NCBI GenBank assembly: GCA_014879675.1
Contig: JACSRQ010000055.1
Coordinates: 1 to 58,699, forward strand
DNA length: 58,699 nt
Direction of reading: 5' to 3'
Origin: Ignavibacteria bacterium
GTDB taxonomy: Bacteria; Bacteroidota; Ignavibacteria; Tepidaquicellales; OLB5
The position numbers and the translations under genes are program-made. The number at the start of each line of letters is the position of its first letter. The first letter of the stretch is position 1. Under the pieces are notes generated by a model that was not told the origin of the DNA, did no database searches, and saw nothing but the letters and a program-made list of their open reading frames with translations. Shown here one piece after another: positions 38,410-48,300 of this stretch.

Positions 38410-38863
38410 TCAAAACAGAAGACAAATATGCTTCAAAATCAGGGCGGCTGCTATTTTTTATAACATGCTCCACCCATGCATTCCTTTCGTGCCACATAAC
38501 AGCCAGTTCCCATACACAGAACGTGATCCCTTTATCGGAAAACAATGTAAACTGACCGGGGTTCTCATATGCGGAAAAATAAACGTAATGCTGTAGCATG
38601 TTTTCGCCTATCCACCAGTTTATCAGCGCAAACACACCTTCATTGCCTTCGTGCAGTATCAGCGTTGCTATATTATATGTCTCAAGCTGATGAATGCTGC
38701 TGAGTTTTAACCAGCCGGGAATCTGTTCTTTAACCTGCGCTATGGTTTCCTGCGAAACGCGCTCGTTCAAAACTGATATACTGTATATTTTGATCTTCCA
38801 GCCGTTGGTTTCGTACAGATCAATAAATCTAACCGGTCTTTTTTTATATTCTGTATTCAGCAT
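38396..38863 (-). CDS. Conserved hypothetical protein
   Basis: 155 aa, overlaps the GNAT gene start by 14 nt. Confidence 0.55.
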   Translation of the reverse strand: MLNTEYKKRPVRFIDLYETNGWKIKIYSISVLNERVSQETIAQVKEQIPGWLKLSSIHQLETYNIATLILHEGNEGVFALINWWIGENMLQHYVYFSAYENPGQFTLFSDKGITFCVWELAVMWHERNAWVEHVIKNSSRPDFEAYLSSVLNEDV

Positions 38864-39215
38864 CTGTTTCGTGTTATTCTCCGGATGTTTTTATTCAATA
38901 ATTTTTCAGTTCGGCAGCATACCGCACCCGCTTGATCTGCAGCGCGGCACGCTTGCCGGAACTAATGAAAGACTTATAGCAGCAGCTGCGGGCTGCAAAA
39001 GCCTATCGTTGTGGATTAGATCTCTGAATGAATTTACCATCTGTATTTTTTTCCGGTATAGGAGCACCGTTGATTCAGAGATTCAAAAAACGCAGGTCTT
39101 TTATGCTTACATTCAAAACACATGCAAAATTAACCATGAATTTCAGAATTCTCAGGACAACATGTGGACAATTTGAGCCTTAAAAAGTAGTGGCGCAATT
39201 TGTCCGCTGATTGGC

Positions 39216-39246
39216 TTTGAATACCATGCCCAATTTGCTATTTTTG
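39216..39246 (+). promoter_or_regulatory. Bacteroidota-type promoter
   Basis: TTTG(39216-39219)-N19-TATTTTTG(39239-39246). Confidence 0.65.
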
Positions 39247-39263
39247 TAAATAATAACAAAAAT

Positions 39264-40184
39264 ATGGCAATTAATTTCGTTTTTTTAATACTTCCCGAGA
39301 TACATTTAATGGACCTTGCAGGTCCGGACCAGGTGTTTCTGGAATCAATAGGCTATGGTGCGGATTTTGAGATAAGGTACTGCGCGCTGAGGAAGGGAGC
39401 TGTCACCTCGGCCGGACTTCCGTTCGGGGAAGTACCTTCTTATACCGCTGAAAAGCTGAATCCGGGTGATTTTCTTTTTGTGCCGGGCGCAAATGTAAGC
39501 TACCTTCTTTCGGATGATTTCAAAAAAGAGACCGCTCTGTTTGAGTGGCTGAATAAAATGTATGAGGCAGGTGTTAATATCTGCAGTATATGTTCGGGAG
39601 CTTTTGCGCTGGCACAAAGCGGCCTGCTGGATGGCGTTCCCTGTACAACACATTTTAAACGGACAGCACAGCTTCAGAAATGTTTTCCGTTCACACGCGT
39701 TACGGAAAACACGCTGTTCACCGAACATAACGGGATATATACAAGCGCGGGAATTGCCTCGGGTATTGATATGGCTTTGCATATTGTTGAAAAGCTGAAG
39801 GGCAGCTACTTCGCGCATAAGGTAGCAAGAGAGCTTGTTGTGTATAGCAGGCGCAAAGGAGATCAAAGCCAGTACAGCGCGTTAATGGAATTCCGCAACC
39901 ATATTCACTCCGGCATTCATAAAGCGCAGGATTGGATTCACGAAAACCTTGATTCAAAATTCACGCTGATAGATCTTGCGGAAACCGCGAACATGAGCGA
40001 CAGGAATTTCACACGGATATTTAAAAAAGAAACAGGCGTAACGGTGAGCGACTATATCCGCATGCTGCGCAAAGAAAGAATTAACGAGCTGCTGAAGAAT
40101 CCGGATATAACAAGGATAGAGATCGCGCGCAAGTGCGGCTTGAAAAGCGAAAGGCATTTAAGAAGGATAATGAAGCATGCGTAG
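39264..40184 (+). CDS. GlxA-type regulator (DJ-1/PfpI-like domain plus AraC HTH)
   Basis: 'NICSICSGAFALAQSGLLDG', C-terminal 'DLAETANMSDRNFTRIFKKETGVTVSDYIRMLR'. Confidence 0.9.
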   Translation: MAINFVFLILPEIHLMDLAGPDQVFLESIGYGADFEIRYCALRKGAVTSAGLPFGEVPSYTAEKLNPGDFLFVPGANVSYLLSDDFKKETALFEWLNKMYEAGVNICSICSGAFALAQSGLLDGVPCTTHFKRTAQLQKCFPFTRVTENTLFTEHNGIYTSAGIASGIDMALHIVEKLKGSYFAHKVARELVVYSRRKGDQSQYSALMEFRNHIHSGIHKAQDWIHENLDSKFTLIDLAETANMSDRNFTRIFKKETGVTVSDYIRMLRKERINELLKNPDITRIEIARKCGLKSERHLRRIMKHA

Positions 40185-40310
40185 CGATGTGAGTACAGCG
40201 ACCCCACCCCGAGCTTCAGCATTGATCCCGCTTATAGCGGGACTGCGAAAGTCACTTCGGACTTTCTTGAGGGGAGAAGTAAACAAGTAGTTTGCTGCTT
40301 TCCGAATTGA

Positions 40311-41168
40311 TCAGTACTCAATTTTTTCGAGGAAGAGACCCGATGGCGGCGCGGTGAATTCAGCGATGGTTTTGACCTCACCCCTAAACGCACCAGTGGT
40401 GCGTTTATTCCCCCTCTCCTGTGAGGAGAGGGGGAGAAGTAAACCTGCAATTCTCTGTTTATCCATTTTGCCCCTGCCAACTTCTACCAATACACCAACA
40501 ATGCGCCTTACCATCTTCCACAAAAAGTGAGAGGCTTTGATGCGGATGTAAATTTTCATTTTATCTTCGGTGATCTCGAGTGACTCTACAAGGCATTTGG
40601 TTGATTTATCTATCAACTGATTTCCCCTCTCCTTTGGGGAGGGGTTAGGGGTGGGGTCATATTCTGAAAACGCTTTGAAATCATGCATACCCTCGAATAG
40701 CTTAGATGCTTCCTTCATTTTTTTAACATCAAGCTTATCTTTAATCCACCATACAAAGCGTTTTTCAAACGCCGTCCGGCGTTTTGAGATCACATACAGG
40801 TATTGCCTCGACTTTGCATCATGCCGCGCGTGGAATCCGGGGTGCGCTTTTTCTATTTCCAGAATATTGATATCGCCGGGCAGCTCGTCATTGAGCTTAA
40901 TCTTCAATATTTCAGGCGCGAGCATTGTTTCGCACTCAAGGTGCGCAACCTGTTCAATAGCATGCACTCCTGCATCAGTACGGCCTGAGCCCTGCAGATC
41001 CATGAACCGGTTCATGCCCTTATTTTTGCTGAATACGGTATTTACGGCTTTGATTAGCGTTCCCTGTACGGTTTTGACGGAGGTTTCTTTTGGCTGCTTC
41101 TGCCAGCCGGAGTAGTTTGCGCCGGCATATTCGAGGTACATTTTGAATTTCATAGTTTTATTATACAA
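40311..41168 (-). CDS. truA: tRNA pseudouridine(38-40) synthase
   Basis: 'GSGRTDAGVHAIEQVAH' catalytic motif, 'FHARHDAKSRQYLYVI', 'FLWKMVRRIVGVLVEVGRGK'; carries two repeat-derived insertions. Confidence 0.92.
   Translation of the reverse strand: MYNKTMKFKMYLEYAGANYSGWQKQPKETSVKTVQGTLIKAVNTVFSKNKGMNRFMDLQGSGRTDAGVHAIEQVAHLECETMLAPEILKIKLNDELPGDINILEIEKAHPGFHARHDAKSRQYLYVISKRRTAFEKRFVWWIKDKLDVKKMKEASKLFEGMHDFKAFSEYDPTPNPSPKERGNQLIDKSTKCLVESLEITEDKMKIYIRIKASHFLWKMVRRIVGVLVEVGRGKMDKQRIAGLLLPLSSQERGNKRTTGAFRGEVKTIAEFTAPPSGLFLEKIEY
40379..40442. repeat. Palindromic repeat inside truA (insertion 2)
   Basis: aaacgcacca-g-tggtgcgttt and ccccctctcc-tgtga-ggagaggggg hairpins. Confidence 0.75.
40620..40659. 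repeat. REP-like repeat inside truA encoding DPTPNPSPKERGN (insertion 1)
   Basis: tttcccctctcctttggggaggggttaggggtggggtc. Confidence 0.8.
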
Positions 41169-41254
41169 AGATACAAAATTGTGGGGGAAGTTAGCGTTTT
41201 TTAGGTGCTATGATAAGATTCAAGGCTTGTTTCCAGCTAATCGGAATTAAAGAG

Positions 41255-42718
41255 TCAATTCAGAGTACTGCCCTGTAAATCTGAGATCTTTTCAAGCAGC
41301 CATACTTTAGAAGATGTCGGTTGTGATGCCATCACTTCTTCTTTAACTTTTTCCGCCAGCTCCGGATCCGGATCTGCTTTGAGCATTAAAATGTTTTTAA
41401 CAAAAGTGAGAAAGAGCCTCAAACCTGTTTTATTTTTGTCGTTGATATCAGACGCGTTATCAAGAAAGCGTTTGAAAGAATCAATCGCGCTGATCGTTGT
41501 TTCCATATGGCTCAGCTCGTAATATGATTTTAACTGGAGCAATTTTACATCACATTTAAAGAAAAAATTAACATTGTTCTGTTCCCAAAAATCCTTGAAG
41601 TTGATCCGGGAGCAGAGCGATAAACACTCTTCAAACTTTTTTTCGGCAAAACTCAAAGTTGCATCAGAGTACATCACGACTATTTCCGGGTTTTCACAAA
41701 TAACCTTGTGCTTGTTCGCATTTATGAAATCTTTCATTATCAGGTATTCATTTGTATTGGCTGCAAGTTTAACAATGTTCCGGTATGCTTCAAGCTCTAT
41801 AGAGCCGTCTTTTCGGTGTGAAAATATTCTCCTGTTAAGTACTTCTATGTTAAGCTCAAGCTGAATCCGCCTGTATTCATCCTTGCCTTCGTGTTTTTTG
41901 AAAAGGCACAAAAGGATAAGTATGTTATAAATGTTCTTTGATTCATTTACCGGAAGTATATCTATTATGGAATAGAAGAGCTTTCTTGCCCGGTCAAAAT
42001 AGTCGTCTTCCATGATCTCAAAGAATGAGAGCATGAGGTAATATAAAATTCTCAGTAAAGGTGAGCCGCTAAATGCTTCTTCATCTTCCCTAAAATAATT
42101 AAGCAGGTATTCCAGGAACCTGAGATCATGCTTGTTCGTGGTCTTCTGCATTTCAACCGCCAGGTGAAAATTATTGAGAAGGTAGTGCAGCATGAACGAC
42201 TCGAGTATAAGTTCGTTAGTCTTTGTCCTTGCTTCATCTGACATTTTGCGGTTCATGTAATATTCGTCAATAAGAGTCTGCACGGTGAATTTTTCAGTGT
42301 AATAAAACTGGTCTTTTACTTTGGTGTTTTCAATCTTGTTGTTGAAAGCATTAGCCTTCTTTAAGAAAATGTCAAATGCTTTTCTATCCCAGAGCTCATT
42401 TATTAATGATCTATCGTAAGTTGTAGTTCTTTTCCAATTGGAATAACTTAAGTAGTCTTCGGCTAATTTTTTAAGCTCGAAAATCAGGTTTTTCATTATT
42501 CCGTAATTGTATTTCTTGCCCTTGTAGATCTGTTCCCATAAAGATTCCTTCTCAAGCCCTTTATCATCAAAATCCGGCGCGTATTTTTTAATTGCCCTGT
42601 AAAGAGTTACCACAATTGTATTTTTGTTATGATACCCGGAAGAAATAAAGCGATCAAAATCAGAAAACTCTTCTTTTGTGAACGTTTTTAGAACTTCGAT
42701 GAGTGAAGATTTTAACAT
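41255..42718 (-). CDS. Helical-repeat hypothetical protein, paralogue E (subfamily I)
   Basis: 'LIEVLKTFTKEEFSDFDRFISSGYHN', 'IDSFKRFL', 'VWLLEKISDL'; start placed at the internal Met aligning with paralogue B. Confidence 0.83.
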   Translation of the reverse strand: MLKSSLIEVLKTFTKEEFSDFDRFISSGYHNKNTIVVTLYRAIKKYAPDFDDKGLEKESLWEQIYKGKKYNYGIMKNLIFELKKLAEDYLSYSNWKRTTTYDRSLINELWDRKAFDIFLKKANAFNNKIENTKVKDQFYYTEKFTVQTLIDEYYMNRKMSDEARTKTNELILESFMLHYLLNNFHLAVEMQKTTNKHDLRFLEYLLNYFREDEEAFSGSPLLRILYYLMLSFFEIMEDDYFDRARKLFYSIIDILPVNESKNIYNILILLCLFKKHEGKDEYRRIQLELNIEVLNRRIFSHRKDGSIELEAYRNIVKLAANTNEYLIMKDFINANKHKVICENPEIVVMYSDATLSFAEKKFEECLSLCSRINFKDFWEQNNVNFFFKCDVKLLQLKSYYELSHMETTISAIDSFKRFLDNASDINDKNKTGLRLFLTFVKNILMLKADPDPELAEKVKEEVMASQPTSSKVWLLEKISDLQGSTLN

Positions 42719-42761
42719 TATGGTGTATGAATGATTAAGTGGCGCTAGCAATAAAAGTGAA

Positions 42762-42799
42762 AAAAGAATAAAAAAACAAGGGGCTCATGCCCCTTGTTT
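42762..42799 (-). terminator. Rho-independent terminator (minus strand)
   Basis: aaacaaggggc-tcat-gccccttgttt with A-rich tract on plus. Confidence 0.7.
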
Positions 42800-42809
42800 A
42801 ATTTTCTGT

Positions 42810-44231
42810 TTACTCGCCCCATTTCCGGAGGCTGGGCGCAATGCGCTGGCCGCCTGTGTTGCCGGGGGCTGCAGCTTTTTTGTTCGGATTGGGTTTGCGC
42901 GGCGTATCATCATCATCACATGAGCCGCCTGCAAGCTGGTTGGATGAACAGTTCCACCAGTCCTTAACATAATCCAGATGCCTGCTTATCCAGCTTGCCT
43001 TCTTTTTGAAGTCTGTTGGATTTTTAACCGCGTCCATTGCATCCTTCATGTGTTTATCGGAATTGAATTCACCGCTGAGGCTGTTTTCAGAGCCCTTGCC
43101 GGGATTATTGGAATCCTTTTTATACTTGGCTATTTTTTTGAAGAAATCATTAGCCGTAGTTAAGCGCGCTTTGTAAAGTGCTGCAGTCGGATCCTGCGGG
43201 TAGCTTTTGAACTCGGTTACATTCTTAAGCTCTTTGCCGTCGCCGCGAATCATCCACCCGAAATCTTCAATAAGCTCTTCTTCACCGGGATTTGTGCCGG
43301 TGAACTTAACCGATTTAAACCTGTAAACAGGATAAAACTTTCCGTCATCACCCTTCAGTACATCGCTTCCGGGTTCATCAATATAGCTGATCTCAATTTT
43401 ATCGCCGCCTTTTTCATACATTGTGATCCTGCCCTGTGCATCTCTTGTAACATTTACTGCCTGCGGGCGGTAAAGCTCCAATATCGATTTCTGGTAGCCC
43501 TCGGGCATCATACGCATATAAAATCCATCGCCGATATATGCCCAGTTACCCGGGTTAACCTGCTTCTTCAGCAGGTCTGAAGGCGGATCGCCAGGCAGTA
43601 CTGCCATGCTTTCGATCTCCTCAAAAGATGAACCGGGATCGGTGATCTTACCTCGCAGGTCTTTGTAGAATTTCGCTGTGCTTTTGACCTCGTCGGGGAG
43701 TATATCAAGAGGTACATCGCTTATGCCGATACTCAGCTCTGTAATTTCCGAAGGAGTAAGAAGCGGCTTCACGCGAAGCTGAAGCTCGGGGCTTAGATCG
43801 GTAAACTTTGCGCCGTAGATTATTGACCACAGCAAAAGCTGGATATCCTTCTGCGCAACTTCGGGGTGTTCTGCTGAACGGGTTAATATGTTCGTTACCA
43901 GGTTATCAAGCTTTCCTTTTATTGGCGCGATCAAATGTCCGCTGCCTTTTGTTGGGCCGTGAGTGCCTGCTTTGAGGCAATAGCTTTGAATGGTAAGCCT
44001 GTAATAGCCGGGTCCGAGCGGCGCATTGTAATCAGCCGGCTCAACCGGGTCTCTCAATTCTTCAATGTCATCTATCCAGAATGACACAGGGTATGCGTCA
44101 TCAATAGATGTTGTAATATTTTTTTCCTCCAGCAGGTCGGGTGCCGCGGTCTTTTTGATAATATCTTCAAACTGTGCCTGCAATACAGCGGGAGCCAGCA
44201 GCAGAAGAAATACCAGTAATTTGTTTAACAT
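42810..44231 (-). CDS. Secreted hypothetical protein
   Basis: 473 aa, signal peptide 'MLNKLLVFLLLLAPAVLQAQ'. Confidence 0.65.
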   Translation of the reverse strand: MLNKLLVFLLLLAPAVLQAQFEDIIKKTAAPDLLEEKNITTSIDDAYPVSFWIDDIEELRDPVEPADYNAPLGPGYYRLTIQSYCLKAGTHGPTKGSGHLIAPIKGKLDNLVTNILTRSAEHPEVAQKDIQLLLWSIIYGAKFTDLSPELQLRVKPLLTPSEITELSIGISDVPLDILPDEVKSTAKFYKDLRGKITDPGSSFEEIESMAVLPGDPPSDLLKKQVNPGNWAYIGDGFYMRMMPEGYQKSILELYRPQAVNVTRDAQGRITMYEKGGDKIEISYIDEPGSDVLKGDDGKFYPVYRFKSVKFTGTNPGEEELIEDFGWMIRGDGKELKNVTEFKSYPQDPTAALYKARLTTANDFFKKIAKYKKDSNNPGKGSENSLSGEFNSDKHMKDAMDAVKNPTDFKKKASWISRHLDYVKDWWNCSSNQLAGGSCDDDDTPRKPNPNKKAAAPGNTGGQRIAPSLRKWGE

Positions 44232-44443
44232 GATTTTGCTCCTGAAACGTTTAATTTATATATACAAAAATATACAATTTTTTGAATTATAAATAACGTA
44301 AATCATGAGACTCAAAACAAATGTAATTTTGATCTTCTAAAAATAAGAGGATAGTGTTAAAAATGAAGCAGTGTTCACCGGGTTAGCCCCCGGCGAACAC
44401 AATAGAGAATCTTCTGAGAATTAAACCAAATTAAGATTGGCGA

Positions 44444-44920
44444 TCAAACTCTTTCTTTTTTTCTGAATAGCAGATTATCAAGGCTGTACTTGCCTGCGCC
44501 GATAAACAGCAATGCCATGAAAACAGCGAACATTTCCATCGGGTAAATAGCCCTGTTCCAGGGATCAAGCTTGGAAGTATGCTGCATAAAAGCGACAAAC
44601 ATTGTGAATGCCATGAACGCTGACGCCGGACGGGTGAAGAGTCCAAGCAGAATTAATATGCCGCCGCCGAATTCTGAAACAGAAGCCATGAAGCCCCAGA
44701 ATGTTGGCGCGAAGGTTATACCGAGATTAGCCATTGAGCCGCCAAGCTTTGTCCAAAGCTCGGGACCGCCGAACATTTTGCCCCAGCCGTGTGTGAAAAT
44801 AAAAGCAATTCCGATACCGATTCGCAGAAACAGAATTCCTGCATCCTTATGTTTATCAAGAAAATTAGTTATCATATTGTTTTTAGAATTAGTTGATTGG
44901 TCAATTATGTGTTGTAACAC
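44444..44920 (-). CDS. DoxX family membrane protein
   Basis: 'LFLRIGIGIAFIFTHGWGKMFGGPELW', four TM segments. Confidence 0.85.
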   Translation of the reverse strand: MLQHIIDQSTNSKNNMITNFLDKHKDAGILFLRIGIGIAFIFTHGWGKMFGGPELWTKLGGSMANLGITFAPTFWGFMASVSEFGGGILILLGLFTRPASAFMAFTMFVAFMQHTSKLDPWNRAIYPMEMFAVFMALLFIGAGKYSLDNLLFRKKERV

Positions 44921-45105
44921 TCATATGGGGGTTTAAGTTTCATGGATTGGAGGAAACCGGTGTTTAAGGCTACTATTGGCATTAAGACGGCATGCTTAAA
45001 CCTAAAAAAATTGAAAATTAGCCTGATAAATCATGATCATATGAGTTACATATATATTGTATATTGAAAATTTGATATTATTAGTTTAATTTCACAAAAA
45101 ACAAT

Positions 45106-45343
45106 ATGAAACAACCTAAAAAAACTTTTTAATGCTGATGTAACAATTGCTCCGGTTATAAGTGTAAATGATAAAGAAGTTAAAACATACGATACGGTGG
45201 CAGAAGCAATTGCAGATTTAGAAAATGATCCAAATATCTCAAAGGAAAAACTTGATAAATTGAAAATTACATTAAGTGAGCTCAAACTCACAGGAAAAGT
45301 GAGTATTAAGAACGGGGAAATATTTACGGAGGAAACAAAATGA
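45106..45343 (+). pseudogene. Frameshifted (or recoded) small ORF, paralogue of 49796-49975
   Basis: ATG at 45106; +1 shift at the A7CT5 run needed to reach LFNADVTIAPVISVNDKEVKTYDT...; stop overlaps the ATG of 45340. Confidence 0.55.
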
Positions 45344-48300
45344 GAACATTTAAAACACTGGCGGTAATATTCATGTTATTTGCGGCAGTTACAAGCTTGC
45401 ACGCAGGGGATAAAGTAAAAATTATACTTCACCAGCCTCCGCCGCATCAGTTGGGCATTGGTGATATGTGGAATCTTTCACTTGAAAACACGACCAAGAG
45501 TGATCTTAAGATATATTTAACCGGCACAGCAACAGAGGAAAAAGACGGGCTTATTATAGAGGGTAAATCGAAAGTGTTTACTATTAAACCCGGAAAGACC
45601 AATTACAAGTACAATGACTTTCCCGGCGCGGAAATTAAGTACAATAATGGTAAGTATAAAGAAGTTATACTCCGCACAGGCAATGCGCCTGAAGGCAGCT
45701 ATACTATCTGCGTAACTGCATTTGAGGAGAGCGGTGAAATTGCCGGAATGGAAAATTGCATAATGCAAACCGTGCAGCAATTGGGAAGCATATCGCTTAT
45801 CAGCCCCGAAGACGGCGCGGAAATAGACCCTAAGCAGCCGATAGTATTTACATGGACACCGCTGCCAAAAGGCGGGCCGTATTCAATTAAAATAGTTGAA
45901 ATTAAGGGTGATCAATCGCCTGACGTAGCGATAAAAGAGAACAGGCCAATCTTAGATAAAGAGGGCGTCAAAGTTAATACATATCAGTATGGACTCACAG
46001 ATCCTAAGTTGGTTGCAGGTAAAAAATATGCATGGCAGGTAACGAGTGGAGAAGTGGAGAGTGAAGCGTGGACTTTCAGGATGATGAGCAGCCAGTATCA
46101 AATAATAGTGGATACTGTTATAATAAAGTGTGACACATTAACTTTTAATCCTAATAAATTTTTTTATCAAATTAAAATACGTAACAACAATTCTGCAGGG
46201 ACTTCAGGACCTTCAAACACAGCAAAAGCTTATATAACTTCAACAAATCCGATAGTTACAAGTATAATTCCTGATTTTAATACACCAATTACAATTTCAT
46301 ATAACAATACAGGTATAATTTCAGGTTCAATTAATTTTTTAATCGCACCTTCAAGCATCCAGTTTGTTGCAAAGTTGGAGGATAATACTCAACCTGAGGT
46401 TTATAATGCTACTGCGCCATACACTATTAGTTTACCTATTTGCAATATATCAGAAGGCAAATGCGATTGTGGCAGAATTGACTTTCAAAACAATAAGATA
46501 ACATATACGTCTTCAGGGGAATTAAGAACTGTTTCAATTCAATGTGATGCAACTTACAGAGTTGATCCGGGTAGCATGGTTTTATTCTCGCCCGCATTTA
46601 ACTGCGGTGGCAACTGCCAGGCGAGATATGAATATACCGTGAACGGAATTCCCAAGGGAATTCAGGCTTCACCATATGCTATCGGACCTGTGAATTTTCT
46701 TACAAATGTGAAGATACGGTATTGGTGCGGAGACAATATTTGTGATTCATGTATTGTTATACTTGACACTTTGAGTAAGAAAGAGCTGGGAGATTGCGGT
46801 TGTAACATTGGCGGTCTTGTATTCGTTAATTATAATAACAGCAGCGAAACTTATCCCTGCCCTTGTGGAGCTACAATAAATGTTAATTCTAACACCCTTA
46901 TTACATTTACACCTAAAAATCCCTGTTCAGGAGATTCCTTATGTTTTAAAGGTTCTTCATATCAAATATTAGATAGCAATTACATAGTAGTTGGACAAAG
47001 CCAGTTAAATATTCCGCCTCAGGGAAGTTTCTCGTATAATTTTTACCTCGGGAATTACACTGTAAAAATTAAATCAATTTGCGGCAGCGATACCTGCGAG
47101 TGTATTATCTATATTGCCACTGGCAAGCCTGATTGCGATTGCGGCAGATGGGAAAACAATAATTCAGGAATTGGATATACGACTAAACCCCCGATTCCCG
47201 ACATAAACAGAGTTCCGAAATCGAATAATAAGCAGGAAAACGAAGACATAAGAAAACTAAAAATTATTCCTGATACAGGAATTGTAAATTCCAATCAAAA
47301 TGCAAATTCGGTAAATTGTAATGATACTTTATCAAATTTCGAAAAAAACACTGAATTCAGGTTCACGAGTGCAACTTATTTGTGCTCCTCTCCCGGATGT
47401 ACTCCGCAATATATCTGGACGATTAAACACCCAGCGCCATCAACTTTAGTACAGGATGTAAATGTAAAATCTTTTACTACTACACTTAGTGAATCAGGTA
47501 TTTACACTATAACGCGTAAGATAACTTGCGGTGGTAAAATCTGCGATGAATGTGTATTTTATGTTAAGGTAGATGATGTTAATACAGGACATAATACAGG
47601 CAATTGCAACTGCGGCGGATGGCAAAGAGAAAAAAAGGTCACATTTTCAGACAACCAGAGAAGCTGGACAAAAAACATTGAGTGTTTTATGCCGAATGTA
47701 TTAGGTCCTGTAAAACCAGGTCTTCCTATTACATTCGTCGCTTCATATCTGTGCGTTCCAAACTGCCCCACAAAATACAACTGGATATTGTATAACATGA
47801 CGGATAATACAATCGAATCATTTGCTGATAATGTTACCGGCATGCCTATTCAATTTACACCTGCCGGTTCATTAACAAATTACAGATTCGTTTTATATCC
47901 GAATTGCGGAGGAAAAATATGCGACTCCTGCGGATTTAATTTTAAAACACTTGAGAAAAAACAAACCTGCGATTGCGGTAGATGGTTTTCGCGGAGTTTA
48001 ACAGCAATACATGATGGTAAAGATACTTTGTACAATGATTATATAAATTGCAAAGATACAATAAAAATAAGTAAATTGAATACGGCTATCAACCTCTTTG
48101 GCAGCTATGCATGTGGGTCAAGTGATACAGGGCACTGCAGAGCTAAGTATCAATTTGATTGGAAAACACCATCCAATCAATATAATACATCCGGGAATCT
48201 GGTAATCGGCGAATACTCATTTCCCGCAGCAACACAAGGAATATATTCAGTTACTCTGTATTCTTTATGTGATTCAAAGAAATGCGATTCCTGTAATATC

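Noticed and set aside
39345-39866. 173-aa minus-strand ORF opposite the GlxA-type regulator
   Set aside because: Shadow ORF with no domain signal.
45046-45291. 81-aa minus-strand ORF upstream of the Cys-rich gene
   Set aside because: Antisense to the micro-ORF whose sense-frame homology with 49796-49975 is far more convincing.
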